A stretch of DNA of 64,000 bases, taken from positions 1,550,001-1,614,000 of the forward strand of contig OY723271.1 of the NCBI GenBank assembly GCA_963210315.1, read 5' to 3'. A model generated the notes under the pieces. It was not told the DNA's origin. It ran no database searches and saw nothing but the letters and a program-made list of their open reading frames with translations. The position numbers were made by a program, and so were the translations under genes. The stretch's first letter is position 1, and every line of letters starts with the position of its first letter. This document shows, in pieces, positions 32,306 to 44,476 of the stretch. The stretch comes from Rhynchopus euleeides. Its lineage: Eukaryota; Euglenozoa; Diplonemea; Diplonemida; Diplonemidae.

Positions 32306-34933
32306 ATGGACGAAGGTCGCCTCGTGGAGTATGAAGAGGTTGCGGGGGATGAGCTTGTGGGTGAGGAGCTCCGTCTCCTTGCGGAGACACGGGGGTTCCA
32401 CATGCACGACGATGTCGCGGCGCTGCAGGCGATGGGGGTGCTGCGGAGGGACATCGAGAAGGCGAGGGCGTACCGCTTCTTCCCCTTCTACATAGTGCTG
32501 CTGATTATCGTGACGACAATCCCGTGGATGTCGCGCCTCTCTAACAGCCGCTACAACGAGCTGTTCCACCTCGAGAAGGCAAACCAGCAGGAGCTGGAGC
32601 TGAGCAAATTCATGAGTATCACCGACGCGGCATCCTTCTGGAACTGGTATGAGGTACTCGCGAAGCAGATCCTCGACCTCGGTACAGGGAACCGGCTCGC
32701 CCAGATGTCAAACCACCCCGTTGGCTATCTCCTCCTCCGGCAGTTCAGGGTGAAGCCGGCGAAGTGTTGGACTCCCTCAGTGATAGCCAGGTCGCTAAAG
32801 GGGAAGATTCCCGATACATGTTATGGGGAGTGGGACATCGGGGACATGTCGACAGAGCCCTATGGCCCGAAGAACACCACGTGGACCATTGGGAGAGGGA
32901 TCAGCGTGCTTGCTGTGACGACGATGTTTCATACATATCCTGAGTCGGAAGATGCCTTCAGTATTATAATGCCGCTATCCATGGCGCGAGATGAAGTGCT
33001 CAGCAACATCACCTATCTGCGGGATAACGGGTGGGTGGATCAGGCGACCCGGGTTGTCATCATCGATGTCCTGACCTTCAACCCCGCAATCGACGCCTTT
33101 GCTCTGAACCACTTCTTCCTCGAATTCTTCGCGACGGGGAGCACCGTGGCGGGGTCCAAGGCGTACCCCTTCGACCTCCTCCGCTTCGACTCAAACTCCC
33201 GCCGCTTCCTCTTCGTCGCAGACGTGACCCTCAGCCTCGGCACGACCATCCTCCTCGTCGGGTTGATCTGGGGGATCTACCAGAGGCACCAGCTGGGCAC
33301 CCCTGCCTGGCAGATCCAGCCTTTTGAGGTGTTCGACGGCGGGCTCATCGTCTTTCTGGTTCACGCCACAGTCTACCGCATGCTGCTCTGGAGGGATGGG
33401 CCGGAGCTCCACGACGGGGATGTCCCCGACGACGAAATGGAGATGTACATATCCCTGTTTGAATACGGCTTCAATTTCGAGAGGGCAAACACATACGTCG
33501 GCATCGCCGTGGTGTTCGCGTGGCTCCGCCTATTTAAATTCCTACAATACAACAACAGGCTGGGCGTCCTCTCCGAAACGGCACGCCGCGCTGCGTCAGA
33601 CCTCGTCGCGATGTTCCTCATCTTCTTCATTGTCCTCGTCGGCTTCGGCATCGGAGGAAGCGCCCTCTTTGGTGTCGACCACAAAAATTTCTCCTCCTGG
33701 TGGCTTGCTATGGCATACCTGCTACGGCTTCTCATCTCTGCAGAGGTGGATACACACTACGACGAGCTGAAGGCGATCCACCCCGACTGGACAGGGCTGT
33801 ACCTTGCGTCCTACATCATCATCACTTGGGTCATTCTGATGAACATGATTCTCGCCATTATCACAGGAGCCTTCGTTGCAAGCCAGGAGAATATGAACAT
33901 GAGCTCCGAGGGGGATGGGTTCAGCTTTGCAAACCTGAAGAAGGACACGCGGAATCTTCTCAAGAGAATGTTCCCCTGCTTCGGGGATACGAACCACGCG
34001 CGGTATTGCGAGACGCGCATCGGGGTGGTGATCTGGCTGAACCGGTTTGTGGAGGAGAGGCGCATCCCAGGGGTGCGCCGCTCGAAGGAGGTGCGGATCA
34101 CCCTCGAGGAGTGGGTGAAGGGGACTGCGAATTACCTCCCCCCGGAGCAGTGCCTGCGGGTTTTCGAGAGGGCGAGGAAGAAGGGCGATGTGGACCGCAA
34201 CCACATGAAGGTGGGGCAGCGGTTTGCCAACACCACGACGGGGAAGCTGGATGCGGTGCAGGAGTCGCTCGCCGCGGTGCGCGCGCAGCTGGAGATGGCG
34301 GAGTTCCACACGGGGGCTGCAGCTGTGACATCGCCTGTGCCGACGGAGGACACACCGTCCCCCCAATCGTCCCCGGCGAAGAAGAAGAAGGGGCGCCGAG
34401 GAGACCTGCATCCGGCACCCGAGCTGAGCTTCTCCCGTGAGCAGCATATGGAACGGAGGAGGAACCGCGAGCAGGACCTGCGGGCGGCAGCCGCGTCGGT
34501 GCTGTCAGAGTCAGGTGCGCCGAGCTCGCCGTCGAATGTCCCGTGGAGGGGGATCGAGAACACCAGCATGCGGTTTGTCACCGACAACGAGAGTTCGCAG
34601 AGCAGCATCGCAAAGACAAAGTGCATGTCACCCGGGTGTTCCAACGCATGCGATACGGATCTGAACGACGTCTCACAGGACTACTGCACAGGGCATCTCT
34701 GCCACCGCTGCCACGGGCCCAAGCGGCCCCCCCAGTCTGTCTGCGACACCTGCAATGCGGACGTCAGCACCTATGGCTTCGGCAACCGGACCAGCTCCAC
34801 GCCCCTGCTGAGGAGGGGGGCGAGCGCCAGCGGGATGCGGGCCTCCAACAGCCTCAGCCCCATGCCGCCCTACAGGCGCACCGGGTCCATGTCGGCGTCC
34901 AACCCGTTGGGGCCTGGGTATCTTGTCCATTAG
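32306..34933 (+). CDS. Polycystin-2 (TRPP)-like cation channel
   Basis: A member of the PKD2/TRPP channel family, which in flagellates is often ciliary. The single open frame of 875 residues starts at ATG 32306; an in-frame GTG just upstream is not needed. Order of features: one membrane helix (FYIVLLIIVTTIPWM, about 61-75); the long polycystin extracellular domain, with NGWVDQATRVVIID, ALNHFFLEFFATGS and KAYPFDLLRF closely matching PKD2; then helices around VADVTLSLGTTILLVG, LIVFLVHATVYRMLL, VVFAWLRLFKFLQY and VAMFLIFFIVLVGFG; a pore region before HYDELK; and the last helix (WVILMNMILAIITGAFV). The cytoplasmic tail has a helix, Ser-rich linkers and a late Cys/His cluster (CMSPGCSNAC ... CDTC) that could bind zinc. 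No intron is seen. Confidence 0.88.
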   Translation: MDEGRLVEYEEVAGDELVGEELRLLAETRGFHMHDDVAALQAMGVLRRDIEKARAYRFFPFYIVLLIIVTTIPWMSRLSNSRYNELFHLEKANQQELELSKFMSITDAASFWNWYEVLAKQILDLGTGNRLAQMSNHPVGYLLLRQFRVKPAKCWTPSVIARSLKGKIPDTCYGEWDIGDMSTEPYGPKNTTWTIGRGISVLAVTTMFHTYPESEDAFSIIMPLSMARDEVLSNITYLRDNGWVDQATRVVIIDVLTFNPAIDAFALNHFFLEFFATGSTVAGSKAYPFDLLRFDSNSRRFLFVADVTLSLGTTILLVGLIWGIYQRHQLGTPAWQIQPFEVFDGGLIVFLVHATVYRMLLWRDGPELHDGDVPDDEMEMYISLFEYGFNFERANTYVGIAVVFAWLRLFKFLQYNNRLGVLSETARRAASDLVAMFLIFFIVLVGFGIGGSALFGVDHKNFSSWWLAMAYLLRLLISAEVDTHYDELKAIHPDWTGLYLASYIIITWVILMNMILAIITGAFVASQENMNMSSEGDGFSFANLKKDTRNLLKRMFPCFGDTNHARYCETRIGVVIWLNRFVEERRIPGVRRSKEVRITLEEWVKGTANYLPPEQCLRVFERARKKGDVDRNHMKVGQRFANTTTGKLDAVQESLAAVRAQLEMAEFHTGAAAVTSPVPTEDTPSPQSSPAKKKKGRRGDLHPAPELSFSREQHMERRRNREQDLRAAAASVLSESGAPSSPSNVPWRGIENTSMRFVTDNESSQSSIAKTKCMSPGCSNACDTDLNDVSQDYCTGHLCHRCHGPKRPPQSVCDTCNADVSTYGFGNRTSSTPLLRRGASASGMRASNSLSPMPPYRRTGSMSASNPLGPGYLVH

Positions 34934-37062
34934 GCAGGTGGGGGGCTATGGGGTGTCTGCTCGGTGAGACTTGGTAGGCGCTCACCTGTTGGAAGTTTGA
35001 TTCGTTGATTCTGGCGGGGGGGGCTGCAGACGCCGTAGGTTGCTGGCATCGGCGCGAGGCATGCCCGCACAGCCCTTCCTTTTTTTTGTTCCGGTTTCTG
35101 TGCCTTGCTTCCCCTTGTGTGTATACTGAAGCCCCTCTTCGCGCCTTTCGCCGATCACCCCCTCCACCTCCACTCCCCCCCCTCTTGTTCTGTTGACGGG
35201 ACGGTTTTCCTTTCGAGGCGGCGTGGCCTCCCTTCCGTTTCTTCTGGCTTTGAGTTTTTTTTGGCCTTTCCTGAGCGCAGTTCCAAGACATACAGCACAA
35301 CGGTGTGCCCATCTGTCCTACCCTGGGGTCTCCCATCTTTGAGACCCTCTTTTCGCTATCTGCAAAACTGCGCCATCGGAGTATGTTTCGGTTTATATGT
35401 CTCGGTGTGTGTGGCAAGGTATATCATTGGTTGCCACATCCGCACATCAGTGCTCTCCCAGGGCAGATTTTCTGGAATTTTTGGAAACATCATGGTATGC
35501 ATGGTTTTGACGGTTCGGCGTGCCCCCAGCCCTCCTGAGGAGGCCTTCTGTGCATTTTGCTGGATCTTGCGATCCCCCACTCAGGACCTGCTCGCGCAAA
35601 CCCCATCAGACTGGTGGAGTGGGCAGGACGAGAGTTTCGCTTCCAAAAGAGAAAAAGAAGCCGTGGGGGTATTGTTGAAATTGTGAACGGGCACGCGCAT
35701 CTCTCTGTTGATCCACTATGTGAGAGAAATAAGGCCGCCCATCCTTCAGACAAAACACGCGGGAGAAGAGGACAATTGGCAAGATTTTAGCACAGCGGCA
35801 TCAATTTTATCTCTTGAGATGGTCTCTCTTTAGATTCTCACTTCGAGGCAATCTTGAGGGGCAGGTTTGTCCAGCTGCTGGTGACGAAGAGAGACGTCAC
35901 GGGTGTGGCTGCCCTCGACAGCAGATGATCCCCTCCCCCCACCCCCACTCCACAGGCCATGGGCATGCATCCCTAGTTTTCCTTTTCTAAAATTCTTCTA
36001 CTTCGCTCCCACACCCCGCCACACTCCACCCCCACCACCCCCTCCCCTCCCGCAACGGTGATTTGGACTGCTGGAAAACAGGAAATTGTCTGAAATCGTC
36101 CGAAACATAGAGCGGGAGGGAGGCGGGAGGAGACGGTTTCTGGTCTTCAGCTTGGGCAGCAGCGTGAGAGAGAGTGTGGGTGTGTGACACAGAGGGGGGG
36201 GGGGGGTCTGTGTGAGTGTTGTGGCTTCGATAAATATTCCCACTCCCTGCAGCATGCGATAGAGGGTGGCAAAATGGAGCAAGGCCTGTCAGAATGAAGA
36301 CGAATATTGCTGCCCCTCTGAACGGGAGAAGCTCACTTTCTTTCAGAAATAAATTTCTGCTCGTCCTTTACCCCGCCAGGTTGGCGGGGCTGGCACTCTG
36401 GAAACAGGAAATGATGACATCCATAAATGCCTGCCCGTCTTCACAGGCTGTCGGTGTTGGTTGTCGGTAATATTCATCCAAAAAAAATCAAAGGGTCGAT
36501 TTACAAGAACAGAAACCACTCTAACGTTACGCCCTGGTGCCAGCACCCGGTGCCAGTGGCGTGCGGTAGCTACCCACCTGCAGAGAAAGGAGGCGTCCCA
36601 TCAAATTCATCTCAACGCATATGTTCTGCTATCCATGATGTTCTTCGTTCGATGTGGAGAAACGGAATGGAGGAACGAGCGATCCCTCGCAGGCGTCGCA
36701 CTGGCACTGTTTGATACAGAGGCAGCGAAGCCGTCCCACCCAGCCCCCCACCCCCGCCCCCACTTCACACCGCCCATCTGACCCGGTGAGTGTGCGTCGA
36801 GAGTGGGGTGGCCTGCGTTCCGGGAAAAAAAACCACGCCAAGCGATTTGTTGGGTTATCTTTAGTCAACCTTTCCAGCCCAGCAAGGAGTGGGATGGTTT
36901 TTTTTGTACGGTCCGTATGATTTAGAGCATGCGATGTGGCATGGCGACAGCTCTGGCGAAATATTCTGCCGTTTCTCACCCCCCCCCATCTCCCATCTCC
37001 CACCCCCCAACCACCCCACACTTCGGATTCTTTCCTGTTTTTTTCAACACAATTTTTAGTTA
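34934..37062. other. Spacer after the channel gene
   Basis: No gene is recognised in about 2.1 kb. It holds a stem-loop repeat (35550-35640) and short TC or CA runs. Translations of the longer frames are low-complexity. Confidence 0.45.
35550..35640 (+). repeat. Dispersed stem-loop repeat, copy c
   Basis: It contains TTTGCTGGATCTTGCGA followed by CCCCCACTC and, about 50 bp later, the pairing arm GGTGGAGTGGG. It shares the core with copies a and f. Confidence 0.55.
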
Positions 37063-37407
37063 CCGTATACGTAAATATTTTGGAACGTAAATATTATGGA
37101 ACGTAAATATTATGGAACGTAAATATTATGGAACGCTGGTGGGTTGGCGTTCCAGATTTTTTTCGTTCCATAATATTTACAGGGCTTTCTGCGACTCGGG
37201 GACTTGGACCAGGTGATCGGACGGCATACAGAGTCCCTGACGGGACCTACTCGTGCACTTTTCGTGCGATTCCTGAGGCAAACCATCCTCACCACCGAGT
37301 CCCCAACTGGCCCTGTAAATATTTTGGAACGTAAATATTATGGAACGGACCGGGCAAAAATGGGCCCGTTCCATAATATTTACGTTCCATAATATTTACG
37401 TATACGG
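37063..37407. mobile_element. 345-bp TA-flanked miniature element, copy 2
   Basis: The ends CCGTATACGTAAATATT are inverted and flanked by TA (37061-37062 and 37408-37409). It has the same length as, and is nearly identical to, the copy at 2282-2626, including the tandem 16-bp TAAATATTATGGAACG units. Few differences imply recent movement by a transposase encoded elsewhere. Confidence 0.93.
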
Positions 37408-37549
37408 TATTCTTTGCATCAAACCACCAACCACCAACCCCCTCCCCCCAGGGTACGGATAAGCAGGGCATCGAATGGTTTGCGGCTGGGGCCAAACCTT
37501 CCTTGCCGATCCGCCCTGTTAATGCACTTGTCCGGCGGAGGCCAACTGA

Positions 37550-37640
37550 GGATCTTCTCTTCACCGTGCGGAACCTTGCGAACACTTCGCACACCCGACA
37601 GGCTGTGGGGGGGTTTCTACGTTCAAACACCCCCACTATG
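37550..37640 (+). repeat. Dispersed stem-loop repeat, copy d
   Basis: It contains TTCACCGTGCGGAACCTTGCGAACAC split by one base from copy b, then an imperfect pairing arm GGGGGGGTTTCTACGTTC. Confidence 0.6.
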
Positions 37641-39334
37641 GTTGCCCCCCCCATCTTTGAGAATCCTGCGTTTCATGAGAGTGCGTGGTTATGCTGTGTC
37701 GCGCTGTCACGAACACAGGTCAAGCCGATTTGTGTGTCGACGGGCTGACACACGGCAGATTCGTTGTTCTGTCTGTTTTCCCTTGTGTCCGGATATGTCT
37801 CGTACTGTATGTTGTACGTTGTGTGTTGGCATCACGAGGTGATGCTCAGTATATTCGGCACTGGCAAATAACAAAAACCAAACTGTTCAAAAAAACACTC
37901 TTGATGTTGGAAAAATGTGGCTGGGCCCTCTCCGCGACCCTCCATGCTCTGGCAGGAAAGGTGTCCAGTGTAGCCTAGGCATTCCGCCACTTTTCTTACA
38001 CCAGGTGAATGGCAGTTCCCCTTCCATGGCCTGTGCGCGCTGCGAATATGTGTTTTTTTTCTGCAGGTTTGCTGTGCATCGGCTGGGTTTCGTTGCATGC
38101 CGACACCCACCCCTCATCCCACAGTCTATTTCGTCACAACCGTCGGAACCAAATGTTTACCACCCACGCACGAACGGGGACCTGGAAGTATCACGGACTC
38201 TGTTGATTTTTTTTATCAAAACCTAACCTGGCATTTGCTCTCTCTCTCTTCCCTCCTACCTGCTGCCCTATATAGCGTAGGCACCCAATCGTTCGAAGAA
38301 GAGGAAGAAGTCTGGGGTTTGTGCGCACGGAGGCGGTGTTCTGAAATCCTGCGAGGGTGGTATTGTGTTTGTTCCGTAACACTGCGTGCATCACATACAC
38401 ACACCCACTGGCTTTCTTCAATCTTCAGCGAGCTTGCTGGGCAACAGAGGAGCGGGTCCGCCACCATACCACCATGCTCCCACTCTTGCCCTCTTGGCCA
38501 GACCAACGAGCCAACCTAGCGGATCAACCAATTTTTTTTGTGCGCCCGTCTGTTTTGCGACACCCCACTTACACCCATCTGACCTGGTGAGTGGTTCGCA
38601 AATCGCCGGAGGTTGCCTGTATTTCTAACAAAGCAAAATATGCAAAATTTCTTCTCTATTTTTTTTTCTTTTTTGCGATCCAGCAGGACTCCCCCCTTCT
38701 TCTGCCGCAGTTACCCTGAGTGAGGAGGTGAAGCTGAAGTGCACGTGGGGAGGGATCGAGCACATCATCACCTCCAGCTGCCAACTATCCTTCACCCTGC
38801 CTTGACACATAAGTGTGTGCTCAATGAATAATCCCCGCCCCCCACAGAGCTATTGCAGCTCCTCGAGGAAGGGCTCCTTGAGGAAGGGCACACCGGTCTA
38901 CCCTCACAGCGATAATGCTTGTTGCGTTCAAGTCTGCCCCTGTGGCCCGGGAGGAGGGGGTTTTTTTTCTGGAGTGTCGCCACGACGACCCCTCTGTGGT
39001 GATTCCTCAAAGCAGGGACGGTGTGGCACTGTGCAGAGGCCTGAGGCGGCTCTACTTTTCTGCAGTTCTGAGCAGAGGTCCCCGCCGGGGAGGGAGAGGG
39101 GGGGGGGGGTGGCAGCTATTTGTCAAGGGGGATCCTGCGTCAGGCAGACAACCAGCGATTGGGCGGGCGGGGTGCGCTAGGCGATTGCCGTCGCCACCCA
39201 CACCTACACATTCCTCTGTGTCTGCCAGCGTAACACCGCCATGCCATGCTCTTTGTTCCGAACGGTGTTCTGAGTCAGCTCTGGTGACGTGAGCTACACC
39301 AAAGGAGAACACTATTCCAAGCGTACGTTGGTAT

Positions 39335-39800
39335 AATATGTACGTGCGTGTTTCGTGCGATGAACGAAAAATAGTCTATTGTGGCTGCTTTCGTTTTCTC
39401 TATGAATGATCTTGCACGAATCTCTCAGTTGTATGACCGGCCTGTCTGCTGTATACTTTCCGCCAGGGTGCTGGCTTTCCAGACTACGTTATGGGTATCC
39501 GCCGAAGCCTCTCATGTGCTCTCTCTCAGCACGGAGGCCAAAGGCCATCTCACGTCCCTAGTTTTGAATGATTTTTGAACGACATTTTTTTCTCACCCAA
39601 CAAGGTACTTGTCAGGCGGAAATGCAGCGATAGAGGAAGTGCTAGGTGCTTGCCGTCACACACAGTCTTATGCGCCTGCCAATCACACACCAACACTTCC
39701 GCAGGCAAAATTTTCTGTGTGTCGTGCGATCAACGAAAAACTTTTTCTCGTTTACCTTTCGTATTTCTTCACGAATGATCCTGCACGACTCCAGCTATAT
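39335..39800 (+). repeat. Pair of related repeat blocks (GTGCGATSAACGA type)
   Basis: Blocks at about 39349-39425 and 39725-39795 both contain TCGTGCGATSAACGAAAAA, a T-rich middle with TTTCGT, and GAATGATCYTGCACGA. A third, more diverged block lies near 40375-40455. Their nature is unknown. Confidence 0.5.
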
Positions 39801-42419
39801 TTTTGAACCGTGCCCCATCTCATGGGAGGGTTTTGGGGAACAACGGCACACACACACACACACAACAAATCCGAAAAACCTGGTGCAACCCTCTGTCACG
39901 ATCTTTCCCAAAGTAACCTTTTCAGCAGCTCTGGCTTGTCTGTGGTGGGATTTGCGGGAGGTCGGGAGGGGATAGCTCAGGCTTGCGTTTCGTTTAGTTT
40001 GCTACTGTTGGGCGTGGCAGGGCACCGGTGGAAGAATCAGTACACCAGCCTGCCACTCAGCCCCCTTCATCAGGCCACGGACGTCGCTGCCCCGGCGGTG
40101 CGACCTCTCCCCCCCCAGGAAAGCTGTTGCCCTGCCCAGGACAGGAGAACATCAATGTTTGCCTTTGCCCACTGTGTATAGTCCTGCAGTGGATCGCATC
40201 GAATTGCAATATTGAACAGTTCACTGTGGTGCACATCGTTGCCACACCTGTGTGGAGCCTTTCAAGTTCTTCAGTGCATTGCATGCGATCCAGGCGCAAA
40301 ACCCCGCGTGCGGGTTAATGTCGTTTGAAGCTTCCGTGATTTGTGATATTGCCTACATGCTACCCTCCCCAGCGTGTGCGATCAACGAGGCACCATTTGA
40401 GCTGGCGTCTCGTGTGTGTGTGTTATCCTTTTGTTGTCTCCCCGAATTATCCTGCATGCCCCCACCCCTCACCCCTATCTCCCCTCCTCCAGTCGTGTTC
40501 TTTGGAGGGGATGCCCTTTTTGTTTTCATCCTTTTACGAGAACTGTGGTCGGAAGTACCCTGTTTTTCTACTGTTATTCGGGAGCCAACATTCTCCCCTC
40601 CCCCCACCCATCATGGTGAGGCTTTTCCTCTGAAGTGAGAAGCTGCCGTCGGCCAGTTCCGGGTGGCTATGGCGTGCATCCCCTTTGGCAGGCCGGTGCT
40701 TCCACAGGGCTGATGTGTGCAGCGACACCGCAAGGTGGGTGAGCCGGGCGTGTTCCTCAAGCCCGTGATATGTGAATGAACGAGTCGGGTCAATAGAGAA
40801 TTTTGAACACGGCGTGATGGGAGGCCAGTCGTCAATGGGGCAGATCGAGCCTGGCTCGTGACTGCCTATCTCAGTTGTTGTGCGCGCGTCAGAGCATCTA
40901 GCTTTGATGATGAAGCAATTCAGCGGGGCCCAACCGGCCAACACCTAATCTGAGAATGACTTACCGTTCGTTGAACGAAAGAACGGCTCAAACCCTAAGT
41001 GTTTTCTGAACCCTCTGAATGAAATCCGATGAAAGTCAGAAGAAAAAAAAGCCAACCGTCATGCGTGAAAAGACGGGCATCGCACCCCAGCGATTCTGCA
41101 AAACGGAACTGAGGACAGTGGCGGTGGTGACCCATCGTGCATTGGCTGCAGCAAGATCATTTGACAGATCTCTGCAAAGCCGTCGTTACCACATCTGTCT
41201 GGAGGAACCGCGTTGCGGAAGAACTGATAACAGCCAATCGGGCACCTGGTGCCAACTCGTGTGGAAATGTGTTTGTACATAAGGTGGTAGGCGAAGAACG
41301 TTAATTTTACTGCAACCAGGGCTCCTGTCGGTGTCACAAGAGAGTAGGCAGCGCTTGGGCAACAAGCACAACCTCCTCATCAGGCTGTGGGGTTGATTTT
41401 GTTTTGCCCGGATTTGGCGCACAGACAAAGGGCCTGACCTTTTTTTACCCGGCACCACGCCAACGCCACTGTTTCTCCCCATCGCACTCTACTCAGGCCC
41501 ACTTCCTCAGACCTGGGGTGGGGAGTCTGTTTCCAACAAGACACGTTTTGTGCAGTGGCACAGTGCTTTTGCTGGCACGTTTTGCTGCCCTCTTCATGAG
41601 CTAGTGGGACACAACATACGTTTTTATCACTCAACAGTCAGTCGACATCAGCTCCGGAAAATTGAACGAAACTCTACAACAATCAGCGCAGTCTGGGGCC
41701 ATCTCCTGCCGTCCCCAAGGCGATGCTTGTGGTAGAATACGTGGCACTGAGACGCAAGCCGTGCCAAAGCAGTGACACTGGAATACGAATATGTGAGAGT
41801 CTGCTCTCCGAGTGTCCAAGATGCACCATCCATTCACACCGATCAAGGCACTGCAACCACACACGCACACACATGGTTTTCTTTTTGAGTGTTTTTTTTG
41901 AGGTTTGTCCACCTGAGTATTGGCGCACAGACAAACTCGCTCGGCCTGCACCTAGCGAATGATGATGATTCCTCCACGACACATCACTTCATGCTCTCAC
42001 GCCACCCCGCCTCGTCCCCACAGACAGCGGGCCAGGTCCTGAGTTCCACCCACCCCCAAAGTATTGCATCCGCACGGCCAAGCTGTACCCCATTCATGTT
42101 CCAACCCAGCTGGTGGGTTGCTCCCACTGTTGAGAGGGATTTCGCTGAAGGCCAGCCATGCCCCCCAGATGCGTTGTTTTCAAAGGCGGGCAAAAGTCGG
42201 TGCGGTCGTGCGTGCGTGTTAGCATGCATCGCGGCGGGGAATTGAAAACAACGAGGCTCTGCCACAGATCCACCAAAGTTTAAAATAAAATAGCCTCCCA
42301 CTGCTCGCCAGTCAGGATGGCGACCGTTGCTCCCAATAAAATACAGGCGCCTGGGCGTGTGTGCCAGGTCGACACGAGGCAATCACTCAAGCTGTTTTCA
42401 GGACGACCCCCCCCCCCTA

Positions 42420-43297
42420 GGCATAGCTTCCGATAAGAATCCGACCCCCAGACCCCTCCGACCCCCGACCCCCGACCCCCCCTTAGCAAAACTACCCCCC
42501 CCTCCCAAAAAATCTCAGGGGTTTCCTGAGGAAACGCGGTTCCCCCCTCTCCTGCGTTGTTTGGGCTCCGTGCGGATCGTAGTGGGGTCACTTTGTTGGT
42601 GTAGGTGCCACAGAACACCTCTGAAATGCGGATGTGGTTCCTTGAGAAAAGGGGGGTCGGAATCCGACCCCCGACCCCCTCCCGACCCCCCATTTTTCGG
42701 GGGTCGGAGGGGGTCGGGGCTATATCCCGACCCCCCATTCTTGGGGGGGTCAGGATCCGGAAGATGGGGGGTCTGAAACTGTGGTCAAACTCGGGTCGGA
42801 ATATTCGCGTTTTTTCTCGGGGGTCGTAGAATGGGGGTCGGAAACTAGGGGTTGGAATATGGGGGGGTCGGCCCCCCTCCCGACCCCCCACACGGGGTTT
42901 TCAAAACCCCGTTCTTTGGACTATTTGGAGTTTGCGCGGATCGTAGTGGGGTCATTTCGTGGGTCTTGGGACCAAGCTTCAACGACGAAACATGGGTCTG
43001 GTCCAGGTACTGTCATGGGAGGACGTGGCTGGGAGGCACACCATGCCACCCACCTACCCAGCGGGACCCTCCCGACCCCCCTCCTCGGATTTTTCAAAAA
43101 CCCGTTCTTTTGAATATTTGGAGTTTGTGCGGATCGCAGTGGGGTCATTTTTGACATGGGGTGCCTATTAACACCCCTTATTAGTGGTCCCCATTCAGGC
43201 CACATTCCTTAGGAAATAGTAAGGCGACCCCCTCCGACCCCCCCTCCCGACCCCCGACCCCTGCGACCCCCGACCCCCGCTTATCGGAAGCTATGCC
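42420..43297. mobile_element. 878-bp inverted-repeat element with guanine-rich interior
   Basis: The ends GGCATAGCTTCCGATAAG are inverted and flanked by CCTA on both sides (42416-42419 and 43298-43301), a possible 4-bp duplication. The interior is mostly GACCCCC/GGGGGTC iterations plus three copies of a module containing GCGGATCGTAGTGGGGTCA (near 42572, 42935 and 43128). It has no coding capacity. The right flank is the start of the fold-back element at 43302. Confidence 0.7.
43025..43225 (+). repeat. 200-bp dispersed module, copy 1
   Basis: This module (GGGAGGCACACCATG ..., CTCCTCGG, TTCTTTTGAATATTTGGAGT, GCGGATCGCAGTGGGGTCAT, GGGGTGCCTA ...) recurs at about 46490-46690. A shorter form of the GCGGATCGTAGTGGGGTCA core is at 63813-63837. 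Confidence 0.75.
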
Positions 43298-43301
43298 CCT
43301 A

Positions 43302-44448
43302 GGGGGGGTCAAATGGGGGTGACAAACACGATTTTTCAAAAAATCGGCGCAGAGGCCCCAAAGCCCCCGTAAACCCTCCAAACCCCCCCAGATCGGTCCG
43401 GAAACCCATCGAACCCCACTTTTCCACCATTCCGGGCACCTCAGGTGCCCGAATTGGGGTACCTAAATTTTGTGCCACCGTTTGGTACCGTACAGTGCCA
43501 CTGTGTGGGAGGTTGGAAAAGAAAATGCCCCAACACACCACATCTGAGGGTTGCAATGCATGTTGCTTGCCAACCACGTCATCCGGTGGGTGTCAGGCGC
43601 TATGTAGGTGGCATTAGCCAGGTCTTCGATGTGTTCTGGCTTGTATATATACCTCCCTGCCTGCGGCACAGGCACTGCCTTTGTCCCCCACACCAGCCAC
43701 AGAGAGCGTATTGTACTCGGTCCACGGTTGCTGATTCATTGTGATGCGTTGTATCCTCGAGTGAACGTCACACACTAGTGGCACCACCACCCGCCATCCG
43801 AGAGCTGTATTGACTTTGCGCGCTTCCGTTGTATTCACCTCGCCACGCATATTGCACCGTTCAGTACCAGTGCTCTTGGGCCAGGCAAAGTAGACCGCAG
43901 CAACTACCAATTCTGGCACAATGGGTACCACGACAGCGCACTTCATGTGTTCCCGGAATGTACAGCTCGTGTTGCAACAGTCGTTGTCAACACATCCCGG
44001 TTGTGGAGCACTGCTGCACAGGAATCACACGACCATCTGGACTGTTCCGTACCTACAGGCAGCCTCCCGGTGCATGGTGGCAGGGAGGTATATATACAAG
44101 CCAGAACACATCGAAGACCTGGCTAATGCCACCTACATAGCGCCTGACACCCACCGGATGACGTGGTTGGCAAGCAACATGCATTGCAACCCTCAGATGT
44201 GGTGTGTTGGGGCATTTTCTTTTCCAACCTCCCACACAGTGGCACTGTACGGCACCAAACGGTGGCACAAAATTTAGGTACCCCAATTCGGGCACCTGAG
44301 GTGCCCGGAATGGTGGAAAAGTGGGGTTCGATGGGTTTCCGGACCGATCTGGGGGGGTTTGGAGGGTTTACGGGGGCTTTGGGGCCTCTGCGCCGGTTTT
44401 TTGAAAAATCGTGTTTGTCCACGTAAAAGGGTGGCATTTGACCCCCCC
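43302..44448. mobile_element. Fold-back element with long near-identical arms
   Basis: A left arm (43302-43661) and right arm (44079-44448) are inverted copies that differ by only a few bases plus a 10-11 bp indel near the outer end. The ends begin GGGGGGGTCAAATG and are flanked by TA (43300-43301 and 44449-44450). The 417-bp loop (43662-44078) carries no recognised gene. A 118-codon frame spanning loop and right arm has no domain and is probably chance. The near identity of arms this long implies recent origin or arm-to-arm conversion. Confidence 0.85.
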
Positions 44449-44476
44449 TACCCCCCCCCCCTCACTGTGACACTGT

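Larger units (their letters stand above)
37410..42419. other. 5-kb gene-poor spacer with dispersed repeats
   Basis: No supported gene. Contents noted: stem-loop repeat copy d (37550-37640); three related blocks sharing GTGCGATCAACGA and GAATGATCYTGCACGA (near 39340, 39720 and 40370); and GGCGCACAGACAAA motifs at about 41417 and 41925 that recur at 61930, 62947 and 63103. The remaining frames look like chance. Confidence 0.4.

Noticed and set aside
43921..44277. 118-codon gene inside the fold-back element
   Set aside because: Most of it is the inverted arm, whose opposite copy also yields open frames; no domain or splice context supports it.
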